From Roseiarcus sp963832305 (GTDB lineage: Bacteria > Pseudomonadota > Alphaproteobacteria > Rhizobiales > Beijerinckiaceae): a stretch of DNA of 64,000 nt. The DNA lies in the NCBI GenBank assembly GCA_963832305.1, contig CAWHTU010000026.1, positions 62,001 to 126,000 on the forward strand, read 5' to 3'. Made by a program: the position numbers and the translations under genes. Below the pieces are notes generated by a model, which saw nothing but the letters and a program-made list of their open reading frames with translations, searched no databases and was not told where the DNA came from. Positions 50,865 through 59,140 of the stretch are shown here, one piece after another; the first letter of the stretch is position 1, and each line of letters starts with the position of its first letter.

Positions 50865-51563
50865 ATGATGGCGAACGGTGGACCGGACGGTCCGTCGCCG
50901 CTTCGCCGGCTCTACGGACGCAGCCGGGGCAAGGCGCTTCGCGCCGGCCAGGAGCGCCTGCTCGAAGAAGCGCTGCCGCTCTTTTCGGTCAGTCCGGAAG
51001 CGCTGGCCGCGGGGCAGGCTTTTGCCCCGTCGCCGCGCGAAGCCTGGCTTGAGATCGGTTTTGGGGCGGGGGAGCATCTGGTTGAGCAGGCGAAGGCCAA
51101 TCCGGATGTGGGCGTCGTGGGCTGCGAGCCGTTTCTCAACGGAGTCGTCGCGGCGCTCGCCAGCCTCAAGCGCGAACAACTCATCAATGTGCGGCTGCGG
51201 CGCGGCGATGCCCAAGCGCTTGTCGAAGCCGCCCCGGACGGATTCTTTTCGCGCGTTTTCATCCTCTATCCGGACCCTTGGCCAAAACGACGCCACCGCA
51301 AGCGGCGCGTTGTGGAGGCGGGCATGATCGAGGCCCTCGCGCGCGCGATGCGGCGGGGAGGCGAAGTGCGTTTCGTCACCGATATCGATGACTATGGCGG
51401 CTGGACCCTCAAGCGCTTTCTGGATTCGCCATATTTCCGCTGGACTGCAAACCGGGCCGACGATTGGCGCCGGCCCTGGCCCGAATGGCGCCCGACACGC
51501 TATGAGGCCAAGGCCCGCAAGGAGGGCCGTAGGTCCGTCTACCTCACTTTCGCGCGCCTGTGA
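50865..51563 (+). CDS. trmB: tRNA (guanine-N7-)-methyltransferase
   Basis: A 232-residue class I SAM methyltransferase that methylates G46 of tRNA. Features: LYGRSRGKALRAGQERLLEE, SAM motif LEIGFGAGEHLVEQA, GCEPFLNGV, FILYPDPWPKRRHRKRRVV (the TrmB hallmark) and a C-terminal TRYEAKARKEGR. It starts 23 bases after metK and is probably co-transcribed. In many relatives rimP-nusA follow; here the block ends. Confidence 0.94.
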   Translation: MMANGGPDGPSPLRRLYGRSRGKALRAGQERLLEEALPLFSVSPEALAAGQAFAPSPREAWLEIGFGAGEHLVEQAKANPDVGVVGCEPFLNGVVAALASLKREQLINVRLRRGDAQALVEAAPDGFFSRVFILYPDPWPKRRHRKRRVVEAGMIEALARAMRRGGEVRFVTDIDDYGGWTLKRFLDSPYFRWTANRADDWRRPWPEWRPTRYEAKARKEGRRSVYLTFARL

Positions 51564-51586
51564 GCCAATAGGAACGCTCAAAACGG

Positions 51587-51608
51587 ATTCTCCGGTCAAG
51601 GAGAATCA
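51587..51608. promoter_or_regulatory. 8-bp stem-loop between trmB and the glucan gene
   Basis: GATTCTCC 51587-51594 pairs with GGAGAATC 51601-51608 across GGTCAA. It could end the metK-trmB transcript, though no T-run follows, or act at the leader of the next gene. Confidence 0.4.
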
Positions 51609-51640
51609 CGTAAGCAGAGCGTCCGATCGGAGAAGCGTTT

Positions 51641-53239
51641 ATGACCGAGAGCGTCGATCGCCGCACGCTGCTGAAAGGCGCGGCCGCATCCGCGGCGGCG
51701 ATGAACCCGCTCGCGGAAGCTCTTGCCGCCCAGTCGGACGGGCTGCAGTTCGACCCGCCCGTGGCGTTCACCTACGACCTCCTGCGGTCGCGGGCCCGCG
51801 ACCGGGCCCACGGTCCCTATGTCGCCCCGCAGCGTCCGGCGCCGGACATCCTCCAGAAGATCAACTACGAGGAGTGGGGCAAGATCCGCTACCGCGACGA
51901 TTTCGCGCTATTCGCCAACGGTCCCGGCCGGTATCCGGTCACCTTTTTCCATCTCGGCCTATTCTTCCAGAAGGCCGTCAGAATGCATGTCGTCGAGGGC
52001 GACATGGCGCGCCAAATCATCTACGATCAGTCCTATTTCGAGATGCCGGCCAATTCGCCGGCGCGCGACCTGCCGAAGGGCGCCGGCTTCGCCGGCCTGC
52101 GCGTCCAGGAAGCGCGCGACGGACTGCTCGACTGGCGCAAGAACGACTGGGTCGCCTTCCTCGGCGCGGCCTATTTCCGCGCCATTGGCGAGCTCAGGCA
52201 GTACGGCCTATCCTCGCGGGGGGTCGCGCTCGACGTCGCTGTCGCCGACAGGCCGGAAGAGTTTCCCGACTTCACCGACTTCTACATCGACGCGGCTCCG
52301 GACGGCGACACGATGACGCTTTACGCGCTGATGGAGGGGCCCTCGATTGTCGGCGCATTCCGCTTCCTGATGACCCGCGCCAAGGGCGTGGTGATGGACA
52401 TCGAGGCGGCGATGTTCACCCGCGCCCAGATTTCGCGATTTGGCATCGCGCCGCTGACCTCGATGTACTGGTTCTCCGAGACCAAAAAGGAGACGGCGAT
52501 CGACTGGCGCCCGGAAGTCCACGACTTGGACGGCCTGGCGATGTGGTCGGGCAATGGTGAGCGGCTCTGGCGGCCGCTCAACAATCCGCCGCGGATCATG
52601 GTCTCCTCCTTCCTCGACAACAATCCGCGCGGTTTCGGTCTTTTGCAGCGCGACCGGGTGTTCGACCACTATCTCGACGGCGTCTTCTACGACAGGCGCC
52701 CGAGCCTGTGGGTCGAGCCGCTGCCGGGGCCGAGCGGCGAGGGGTGGGGGAAGGGATCGATCCAGCTCTGCGAAATCCCGACCGATGACGAGATCCACGA
52801 CAATGTGGTCGCGATGTGGGTGCCGGCCGAGCCGGTCCCGGCTGGCGCCGAGGTCAACCTCAACTACCGCCTGCACTGGCTCGCCAACGAGCCTTATCCG
52901 AGCAAGCTTGCGGTTGTATGGGCGACCCGCCTCGGGCGCGGCGGCCAGCCTGGGCAGCCGCGCCCCAAGGGCGTGAGGAAGTTCATGGTCGAGTTCCTCG
53001 GCGGCCCGCTTGCCGAACTGCCGTTCGGGGTCAAACCCGAGCTCGTCGTTTCGGCCTCGCGGGGAACCTTCGGCCCCTACCAGCTCATCGAGGCGGTCCC
53101 CGACGGCGTCGCCGGACACTGGCGGGCGCAGTTCGACCTCATCGTCACCGGGACCGAGCCGGTCGAACTGCGCGCGTTCCTGAAGTCGGGCGCCGAGACT
53201 GTGACTGAGACCTGGATGTTCCAGTACCACCCGTTCTGA
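51641..53239 (+). CDS. Periplasmic glucan biosynthesis protein, MdoG/OpgG-OpgD family, Tat-exported
   Basis: A 532-residue protein with a twin-arginine signal (DRRTLLKGAAASAAAMNPLAEALAA). This favours the OpgD (MdoD) type over OpgG, which uses Sec. The beta-sandwich MdoG domain follows: YEEWGKIRYRDDFALF, FFQKAVRMHVVEG, YFRAIGELRQYGLSSRGVALD, SMYWFSETKK, DGLAMWSGNGERLWRPLNNP, DYARRP-like DRRPSLWVEPL. The C-terminal Ig-like domain ends ETVTETWMFQYHPF. It shapes osmoregulated periplasmic glucans. No opgH glucosyltransferase is in the window. Confidence 0.9.
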   Translation: MTESVDRRTLLKGAAASAAAMNPLAEALAAQSDGLQFDPPVAFTYDLLRSRARDRAHGPYVAPQRPAPDILQKINYEEWGKIRYRDDFALFANGPGRYPVTFFHLGLFFQKAVRMHVVEGDMARQIIYDQSYFEMPANSPARDLPKGAGFAGLRVQEARDGLLDWRKNDWVAFLGAAYFRAIGELRQYGLSSRGVALDVAVADRPEEFPDFTDFYIDAAPDGDTMTLYALMEGPSIVGAFRFLMTRAKGVVMDIEAAMFTRAQISRFGIAPLTSMYWFSETKKETAIDWRPEVHDLDGLAMWSGNGERLWRPLNNPPRIMVSSFLDNNPRGFGLLQRDRVFDHYLDGVFYDRRPSLWVEPLPGPSGEGWGKGSIQLCEIPTDDEIHDNVVAMWVPAEPVPAGAEVNLNYRLHWLANEPYPSKLAVVWATRLGRGGQPGQPRPKGVRKFMVEFLGGPLAELPFGVKPELVVSASRGTFGPYQLIEAVPDGVAGHWRAQFDLIVTGTEPVELRAFLKSGAETVTETWMFQYHPF

Positions 53240-53262
53240 GCGGGTCGAAGCCGAGGCCCGGG

Positions 53263-53511
53263 TCAGGCGGCTCGCGGCAGATAGGCGAGTTGGGCGTGGC
53301 GCTCGCAATAAGGCCCGCGCGCGACCTCGCCACAGTAGCGGAAGGTTTTAAGGTCGCGCGGATTCCCGGTCGGCCAGCGGCATGCGCCGTCGGTGAGGTC
53401 GACGACCGTGATTTTCCCGTCGATCGGTTCCTTATCGGTGAAATAGGCGGAGTACGGGGCGCTGCCGTCGGAGGCGGCGACGCGCGCGAGGGCAGCATTG
53501 GTCTTGTTCAT
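53263..53511 (-). CDS. GcrA C-terminal-domain-like small protein
   Basis: An 82-residue product from ATG 53511. Residues about 38-82 (VDLTDGACRWPTGNPRDLKTFRYCG...YCERHAQLAYLP) match the Cys/His-rich C-terminal domain of the cell-cycle regulator GcrA (CRWPxGdp...FCg...YCxxHaxlAy). The N-terminal DNA-binding helices of GcrA are absent, and no trace of them is seen upstream. Either a stand-alone sigma-factor-interacting module or a remnant. The longer frame to 53766 has no coding character. Confidence 0.7.
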   Translation of the reverse strand: MNKTNAALARVAASDGSAPYSAYFTDKEPIDGKITVVDLTDGACRWPTGNPRDLKTFRYCGEVARGPYCERHAQLAYLPRAA

Positions 53512-53756
53512 TTCATGCTCTGCAATTTGGGAAGCGGCCTGCGCCAGGGCGCGGAAAGCCACGGAAAAACGCAGATAGAGATGAAAAACCGGATTTCCAA
53601 GGAGGTTGGACCGGCATTTTGTCGCTAGGGGCGAGCTTTTTCTCGCTGAAGCCCGATTTTCGCTTTCAGCTCCCGGTGCAACCTCTTGAGGCCCAGGATC
53701 AAGGGTGGCGGCTTTTGAACCGAAGCGAATGTTATCCGCTTCATGGCGTAGGTCCT

Positions 53757-53966
53757 CTATGCGCAAACAGCGGTCATTCGCTGAACCTTGCCGGGCGCGA
53801 CGGTCCGCAAAGGGGTGGTGCCTTCAGGCGTCCACGCTCTGTTCTCAGTCGGTGAAACCCCGCCCAGCCGCTCCAGCTCGCGCACGTAGCAGAATAGGGA
53901 GAAGAGCCCCAAGAGAATAGCAAGGCACTGGTAGACCGGGATGTCGAATTCAGGCGCCGGGTTCTA
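53757..53966 (-). other. Possible fragment of a small membrane protein without a normal start
   Basis: Within the 467-base gap 53512-53978, one minus-strand frame reads EFDIPVYQCLAILLGLFSLF then CYVRELERLGGVSPTENRAW and ends VQRMTAVCA with TAG at 53757. A hydrophobic helix followed by a plausible polar tail suggests real coding, but an in-frame stop at about 53967 and no ATG/GTG/TTG before the helix leave it without a start. It would lie directly downstream of DUF4331. The rest of the gap shows nothing I can name. Confidence 0.3.
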
Positions 53967-53978
53967 AGCCGTTGTCGG

Positions 53979-55019
53979 CTACGCCTTAGGAAGCTCCGCG
54001 CGAGCAAAGCTGTCTCCGAAATAAGGGAACCCGTCCCGCATGCGGCTTCTGTCTGGCGCAACCCCGTCGGTTAGCGTCGTATTTGTCGCCAAGCTCAGGA
54101 TTACGTCCATGACGTCGTCCGCCAAGCCTCGACCATTGAATTCGGCGATGCCGAATGCTGCGTCCGTGTCCAGCTCGTAGGGAAGCGTCACTGGGCAAAG
54201 TCGCTCGATCAGTCGGCGCGCATAGTCGTCAGGGTCTGCCGCCGAGCCAGCGAGGCGGGTAAGTCTGGCCACGACGCTCGCGATCTGAGCCGAGAAACGC
54301 GGGATGTCCTCGATCGGAGTGCTGCGGTTGAAATCCTCTCGCATTGCGAGGTCTGGCATGAAAATGTTGGTGATTAGCGGAAGCCCCCATCGGGAAACTT
54401 GGGCTTCCGGGGCATGGCCGTAGAGCGATGCTGTCGCCCAGCCACGCACGACACCTTGTCCGACGAGTGGCGTGGGCACCTCGAGCACCAACGCGGTGAC
54501 GTTTCGACCAGCGAAGAAATTCTTCCGGCTTTCGAACGCGCTTGGCTCGAACCGCTCTTTCTCAAAGAGAGCGGTCCGGAATTCGCCCAAAGCCATGGCG
54601 TCTCCCGCGAACAGATCCGGAGCCAGACCAGCGAAAGCCTTCACGCCTGTAGCCGTCTCGACCACGCGCCCAGTATGCCCGGCTACGACCAGGTCCCCAT
54701 CCGCACCGGACGAAGCGCTCGGACCAGACGCGCGCCGAACCTCGAAGTTTTGCACATGTGTTTGGTCATGATCGTCAGCGTGAGGGACAGGGCCAAACCG
54801 CGCCTTGAACGATAGTTCCTCGCGGGCATCGCCATTGAGATCGAAGCGAAATGCGTACAGCCCGTCATCGCGAAATGTGTCTGGACCGGATCGACCTGCA
54901 TCCGGGTTCACCGTCATCGCCATGACCGTGAACCCAGGTCGTCCGCCGAATAGGTAGAAGTCGCAGACGTTAATTCGGGGATCTTCCCGGGCCGTCGGCG
55001 TGTCGAAGTGGTGGGACAT
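53979..55019 (-). CDS. DUF4331 family protein
   Basis: A 346-residue protein. ATG 55019 gives MSHHFDTPTAREDPRINVCDFYLF, the standard start of the family; the frame extends to 55088 but without need. Later GRSGPDTFRDDGLYAFRFDLNGDA, LVLEVPTPLV, and a DPDDYARRLIERLCPVTLPYELD segment. Family members are usually secreted or of unknown location; no signal peptide is obvious here. Codon use is less GC-rich than the housekeeping genes. Function unknown. It lies between a GcrA-like fragment and an IS element, an area of probable rearrangement. Confidence 0.78.
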   Translation of the reverse strand: MSHHFDTPTAREDPRINVCDFYLFGGRPGFTVMAMTVNPDAGRSGPDTFRDDGLYAFRFDLNGDAREELSFKARFGPVPHADDHDQTHVQNFEVRRASGPSASSGADGDLVVAGHTGRVVETATGVKAFAGLAPDLFAGDAMALGEFRTALFEKERFEPSAFESRKNFFAGRNVTALVLEVPTPLVGQGVVRGWATASLYGHAPEAQVSRWGLPLITNIFMPDLAMREDFNRSTPIEDIPRFSAQIASVVARLTRLAGSAADPDDYARRLIERLCPVTLPYELDTDAAFGIAEFNGRGLADDVMDVILSLATNTTLTDGVAPDRSRMRDGFPYFGDSFARAELPKA

Positions 55020-55398
55020 TCGCGCGCTTCCCCGCATTAAGAGGGACAGAAAGGTCAAGCCGAACTGGATTTGGGCAGCAATGCGCAAAAGGTTTGTCGG
55101 CGCAATACCTCATTGCCCTGCTTCGCATGAAGCTTTCCGGGCCGGCCGCAGGGCCATCCTAAACCTAGCACGAGTGCAGCGAGCAAGCCGACCCCCGCAA
55201 CTGCAACGAAATGTCGCCCCAATGACCGCTTCGCGTCGACACCGGTCCCTGCTGGCGATTTAGACCTTGTCTGCTTTCCGCCGAGGCCGTGCGAAAAGGC
55301 GATGTTCAAGAGCCTATGCGGGAGCTCAAGAGCCTATGCGGGAGCGGCCGGGAAGCGGGTTGGGTTTGCCGACGGCTTAGATTTCAACGGAGAGGGGC
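55020..55398. other. Gap between DUF4331 and the transposase gene
   Basis: A minus-strand frame 55055-55309 (84 codons) includes a possible membrane helix (VAVAGVGLLAALVLGLGW) just upstream of DUF4331. It lacks family features and starts inside the 20-bp tandem repeat, so it may be a gene cut by the IS insertion or chance. Nothing else recognised. Confidence 0.3.
55306..55345. repeat. 20-bp perfect tandem repeat beside the IS element
   Basis: TCAAGAGCCTATGCGGGAGC occurs at 55306-55325 and again at 55326-55345 with no spacer, 12 bases outside the proposed left end of the IS1182-family element. It may be a scar of insertion or of a nested event. Confidence 0.75.
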
Positions 55399-56878
55399 TC
55401 AGGCGGCCCTCATCGCCTGGATGAGCGGCTGCACCCCGAGGATGGCGATCATCCGCTTCAGATTGTAGGCGAGAACGTGAAGGCTCATCTCCGCGCTGAC
55501 CTTTTCGAGGGTGCGCATCCTGAAGTGGGTCGCGCCCATCCACGCTTTGATGGTTCCGAATGGATGTTCTGCGGTCTGGCGTCGGATGCGCATGGTCTTG
55601 GGCGCCCGGTCTAACCGCTCCTGCATCGCGTCGAGCACGGCTTCGTGCTCCCAACGCTTGACGCGCCGCTCCTTTGCAGGCGTGCACTTCGATTTCAGCG
55701 CACAGCCGGTGCATTTCGTCGTCCAGTAGTTATCCAGCTTTCGCCCCGCCTCGACATTCCAATATCGCCAGGTCAGCTTCTCGCCGGCAGGACAACGATA
55801 GACGTCTTCGCCCGTGTCATAGACGAAATCCTGCTTGCCGAACCGGCCGTCCGCCTTGGCGCCTGAGGTCAGCGGCTTCGGAACGAGCGGCGTCACGCCC
55901 GTCGCCTCGCAGGCCAGAATCTCTTCGCCTTTGAAGTAGCCGCGATCGGCGATCGCCGTCAGTTCGCGCACGCCCGTCGCTTCTTGCGCCTGCTTGGCCA
56001 TCGTCGAGAGCTGGCTGCGATCGTTGCCGATATTGGTGACCTCATGCGCAACGATCAGGTGATGCTGCGCATCGACCACGGCCTGCACATTGTAGCCGAC
56101 CAGCCCCGTGTCCTTGCCGCTCGTCGCCATGGATCGCGCGTCGGGATCGGTCAATGAAATCTGTTTGTCGGGCGCGGCGCGCACGGCGGCTTCCAGCGTC
56201 TTGTACCTGCGCATCTGCTCTCGCAGCGAGGCGATCTTGTCCTTCAGCCGCGCCGACTTGGCTTCAGCCACCTCGCCTTCCTGACGGTCCGCCGTCTCCA
56301 GCGCCGACAGATAGCGCTCGATGCTCGCCTCGACCTGCTCGATGCGGCGCTCAATCGAGCCGCGCGAGAACGATCTGTCGCGGGAGTTGACGGCCTTGAA
56401 CCGGCTTCCGTCGATCGCCACCATCGCGCGGGCGAAGAGGTTCAGGCTTCGACACAGCGCGACGAATTGCCGGCAAGCGGAGCGGATCGCCGGGCCGTTA
56501 TCCTTGCGAAAATCGGCGATTGTCTTGAAATCCGGCGTCAGCCGGCCCGTCAGCCACATCATCTCGACGTTGCGCGCCGTTTCGCGCTCCAAACGTCGGC
56601 TCGACTGGATCTGGTTGACGTAGCCGTAGACGTAGATCTTCAGCATCGTCGCGGGATGGTAGGCCGGCCGGCCCGTCGTTTCCGCCACGACGCCCTCAAA
56701 CCCCAGCGCCCGCAAATCCAGTTCGTCGACAAAGACGTCGATCACCCGCACCGGATTGTCTTCAGCCACGTAGTCGTCAAGGAACTCGGGCAGCAAAACG
56801 CCTTGCGTTCGGTCCTCGCCCTCGACAAAGCGCTTCATCATGAACCCCAACTCAATTCATCAGGATTCTAACCCAACC
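55358..56878 (-). mobile_element. IS1182-family insertion sequence (ends approximate)
   Basis: A complete transposase gene is flanked by short inverted matches: GGTTGGGTT at 55358-55366 and AACCCAACC at 56870-56878. These are proposed as the inner part of the terminal repeats. The outer limits could extend further (for example to CGTTTTCACACAG near 56880-56892 on the right). No target-site duplication could be established. Confidence 0.6.
55399..56850 (-). CDS. IS1182-family transposase
   Basis: A 483-residue DDE transposase. The N-terminal DUF772-type domain (LPEFLDDYVAEDNPVRVIDVFVDEL, GRPAYHPATMLKIYVYGYVNQIQSSRRLERE) is followed by the catalytic region. First Asp in VAIDGSRFKAVNSRD, second in AIADRGYFKGEEI, and Glu in ETAEHPFGT-like TAEHPFGTIKAWMG. 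A coiled-coil insertion (about 165-230) and the CTGCALKSKC cysteine cluster are typical of IS1182. The frame is intact, so the element may be active. Confidence 0.93.
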   Translation of the reverse strand: MGFMMKRFVEGEDRTQGVLLPEFLDDYVAEDNPVRVIDVFVDELDLRALGFEGVVAETTGRPAYHPATMLKIYVYGYVNQIQSSRRLERETARNVEMMWLTGRLTPDFKTIADFRKDNGPAIRSACRQFVALCRSLNLFARAMVAIDGSRFKAVNSRDRSFSRGSIERRIEQVEASIERYLSALETADRQEGEVAEAKSARLKDKIASLREQMRRYKTLEAAVRAAPDKQISLTDPDARSMATSGKDTGLVGYNVQAVVDAQHHLIVAHEVTNIGNDRSQLSTMAKQAQEATGVRELTAIADRGYFKGEEILACEATGVTPLVPKPLTSGAKADGRFGKQDFVYDTGEDVYRCPAGEKLTWRYWNVEAGRKLDNYWTTKCTGCALKSKCTPAKERRVKRWEHEAVLDAMQERLDRAPKTMRIRRQTAEHPFGTIKAWMGATHFRMRTLEKVSAEMSLHVLAYNLKRMIAILGVQPLIQAMRAA

Positions 56879-56950
56879 AACGTTTTCACACAGCCTGCGC
56901 CCAAAGCGACCACCCTTAGGCCCGATATCCGGCACGCGGTTTCGGCGCCC

Positions 56951-58183
56951 TCACGCCCCGACTTTCCCCCTCAGCCAGAGCGCGTACAACGCTGCGGCGG
57001 CGAGCGCGGCGGCGCTCATGATCGCGCCAAGCGCGAGCGGCGAAGCGTCGTGGTAAAGCGCCGCGGCGGCCACGCCGCCGAGCGCGCCGAACAGCATCTG
57101 CGCCGTGGTGACGACGGCGGAAGCAAGGCCCGCGATCTCGGGCAGCGGATGGATCGCCTCGTGGACCGCGTTGGGAAACACGAGGCCGAAGGCGGAAATG
57201 AAGATCATCACCAGGCCGGCGACGATGAGGGCCGAGCCGGCGCCAGCGAGGCTGACCGCGAGCAGCGCCAGCGCAGCCGCGCACTCGATCGCGAGCGCCG
57301 TGTCGAGCACCGCCTTCGGCCTGACATGCCGATTGAGCAGCCAGGCGTTGATCGTTGAGCCGACGATCACCCCCGACGCGGTGATCGCGAACAGGCCCGC
57401 GAAGCCGGTTTTCGACACGCCGTAGCCCTGCATGAAGAGCAGCGGGGAGACGTTGACATACGCGAAAAGGCCGGCGAACAGGAGGCCGCCGAGGAGCGAA
57501 AATCCCGCGCATGCGGGGTTGGTCAGCGCCCGCCGGTACCCTGCGAAGACCGCCGAGGGCCTCAGGCTCTGGCGGTTCTCGGGCGCATGCAATTCCTCGA
57601 ACAGAAAGAGGGCGATGAGCGTCACGAGCGTTGCGACTCCGGTCAGGATGGCAAAGATCAGGCGCCAGGAGCCGAAGGAGAGGATCGCCGCACCGAGCGC
57701 GGGCGCGATGAGCGGCCCGGCGCTGAACACCAGCGAGACGGCGGCGAGCTGCAGGCGCGCCTCGCGGCCCTCGAACAAGTCGCGGATGATCGCCCGCGGC
57801 AGGATGCCGACCGCCCCTGCGCTCGCGCCCTGCACGATCCGAAGAACGAGCAGCGCGTCGATCGAGGGCGCCAGCGCCGCGCCCGCCGAGGTGAGCGTGA
57901 ACACAATGAGACCCACGGTCATGATCGCCTTACGGCCGAACCGATCGGCAAGCGGCCCGCCCACAATCGGGGCGGTCGAGAAGCCGGCAATGAAGACCGC
58001 GATCACCGCCGCCGCTTTCGTCTGCGGCGCATGGAAGTCGGCCTGGATCAGCGCCAGACTCGGCAGCGCCGTATCGATTGCGAGCGGCGGCAAGACGGTG
58101 AGCAGGGCGAGAAAGAGGGTGAACCCGATCCCGTGGACGTTGAAGTGGGCTGTCGGGGCCGGAACGCGTGTCGACGCGTTCAC
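56951..58183 (-). CDS. Bcr/CflA-type multidrug MFS transporter
   Basis: A 410-residue protein with 12 predicted membrane helices. LPPLAIDTALPSLALIQADF at the start, GPLADRFGRKAIMTVGL (loop 2-3 motif A) and VLRIVQGASAGAVGILPRAIIRDLFEG (motif of the Bcr/CflA drug-proton antiporter group), then LFEELHAPENRQ before the second half. Substrates in this group include bicyclomycin, chloramphenicol and sulphonamides. The crcB stop lies 2 bases upstream of the start, so the two form an operon. Confidence 0.9.
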   Translation of the reverse strand: MNASTRVPAPTAHFNVHGIGFTLFLALLTVLPPLAIDTALPSLALIQADFHAPQTKAAAVIAVFIAGFSTAPIVGGPLADRFGRKAIMTVGLIVFTLTSAGAALAPSIDALLVLRIVQGASAGAVGILPRAIIRDLFEGREARLQLAAVSLVFSAGPLIAPALGAAILSFGSWRLIFAILTGVATLVTLIALFLFEELHAPENRQSLRPSAVFAGYRRALTNPACAGFSLLGGLLFAGLFAYVNVSPLLFMQGYGVSKTGFAGLFAITASGVIVGSTINAWLLNRHVRPKAVLDTALAIECAAALALLAVSLAGAGSALIVAGLVMIFISAFGLVFPNAVHEAIHPLPEIAGLASAVVTTAQMLFGALGGVAAAALYHDASPLALGAIMSAAALAAAALYALWLRGKVGA

Positions 58184-58184
58184 G

Positions 58185-58580
58185 TCAGGTCCCCCTCAGC
58201 TGATTGAGCGCGTTCGCCGCGATGAAGCCGGCCCAGACTGCAAGCAGGCAAAGAACGACCGACAAGACGATGTTGGCGCCGGCGAGAAGCCTCTCGCTGT
58301 CGCGGGCAAGATTGAGCGTTTGCAGACTGAAGGACGAGAAGGTCGTATAGCCCCCGCACAGGCCGGTCATCACGAACTGGCGCGCGTCCGAGCCGAGGAA
58401 GACGCGCCCGTCCGGCGCCGTCAGGGTGGCGAAAAAGCCGATCACAAACGAGCCGGTGACATTGACGATGAGCGTGCCGATTGGAAAAGTCTGGCCGATG
58501 TGCTGAGCCGCGAGGCCCGACACGAGAAAGCGCGCCCCCCCGCCGAGCGCGCTGCCCAGCATCACCCAGAAATAGGTCAT
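58185..58580 (-). CDS. crcB: Fluoride channel CrcB/Fluc
   Basis: A 131-residue protein with four membrane helices. GSALGGGARFLVSGLAAQ, GTLIVNVTGSFVIGFFATL (the polar Asn track), GLCGGYTTFSSFSLQTL (the central Thr-Thr-Phe-Ser-x-Phe motif with Na+ and Phe-box sites) and a closing SVVLCLLAVWAGF. It forms a dual-topology dimer that exports fluoride. No fluoride riboswitch was found in the 100 bases upstream, unlike the antiporter at 439. It leads the MFS gene. Confidence 0.93.
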   Translation of the reverse strand: MTYFWVMLGSALGGGARFLVSGLAAQHIGQTFPIGTLIVNVTGSFVIGFFATLTAPDGRVFLGSDARQFVMTGLCGGYTTFSSFSLQTLNLARDSERLLAGANIVLSVVLCLLAVWAGFIAANALNQLRGT

Positions 58581-58680
58581 TGATCGTGAGAATCCGTCCG
58601 ATGGCGGGTCACGTTAGAAGGCATCGCGCGCTCGAGCGCAAGCGCGGGGCGAAAGCGGACCTGAACATTTGGGCGCGGGC

Positions 58681-59022
58681 TCAATCTCTCGGTCTCGTCT
58701 TTTCGCTGGCGTCAGATGGTTCGGCTGAGACCGGCTCTTCCGCCTTCCGCGGCGCGATGCGCACGAGGATCGCGTCAGAAGCAGCCATGCCGGCGAGGGC
58801 GCCCGCGCTCGCCAGCAATCCCGCCCAGAACGCGCTGCCGATGACCGCGTTCAAGCCAGGAGCCATCGGCAAGAGGAACCCGATCACGATGCAGGCGAGA
58901 GAGGTCAGGATCAGGAACAGAGCCTTGGCGACGACATTGACGGCGCCACGGCTCGCTCCGGCCGCGCGTAAGCTCGCGTACCACAGAAGGGCGAAGACGG
59001 CGATTGAAGCGGCGACCCGAAT
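58681..59022 (-). CDS. Small membrane protein of unknown function, start codon unclear
   Basis: In the minus frame ending at TGA 58681, a coherent product of about 113 residues has three hydrophobic helices (IAVFALLWYASL, KALFLILTSLACIVIGFLLP, NAVIGSAFWAGLLASAGALAG) and a charged tail (RKAEEPVSAEPSDASEK). GC-rich third positions support coding. The only ATG (58887) lies inside helix 2. An ATT at 59022 after AGGGGACC is my provisional start, but a frame error or a start further upstream is equally possible. Encoded upstream of crcB on the same strand. Confidence 0.5.
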   Translation of the reverse strand: MRVAASIAVFALLWYASLRAAGASRGAVNVVAKALFLILTSLACIVIGFLLPMAPGLNAVIGSAFWAGLLASAGALAGMAASDAILVRIAPRKAEEPVSAEPSDASEKTRPRD

Positions 59023-59140
59023 GGATGGTCCCCTGTTTTTTCCCTGAACCTGGCCTCGCGCTGCAGATCGTCGGGCGATTTCGTGACCCGGCGCTCGCCG
59101 CGCGCCGGAAATGATAATCCTGCGAAGAAGGCAAGCCGGT

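Noticed and set aside
58581..58680. Fluoride riboswitch upstream of crcB
   Set aside because: No GAUGG...CCUACC pattern or pseudoknot partner is present in this leader.
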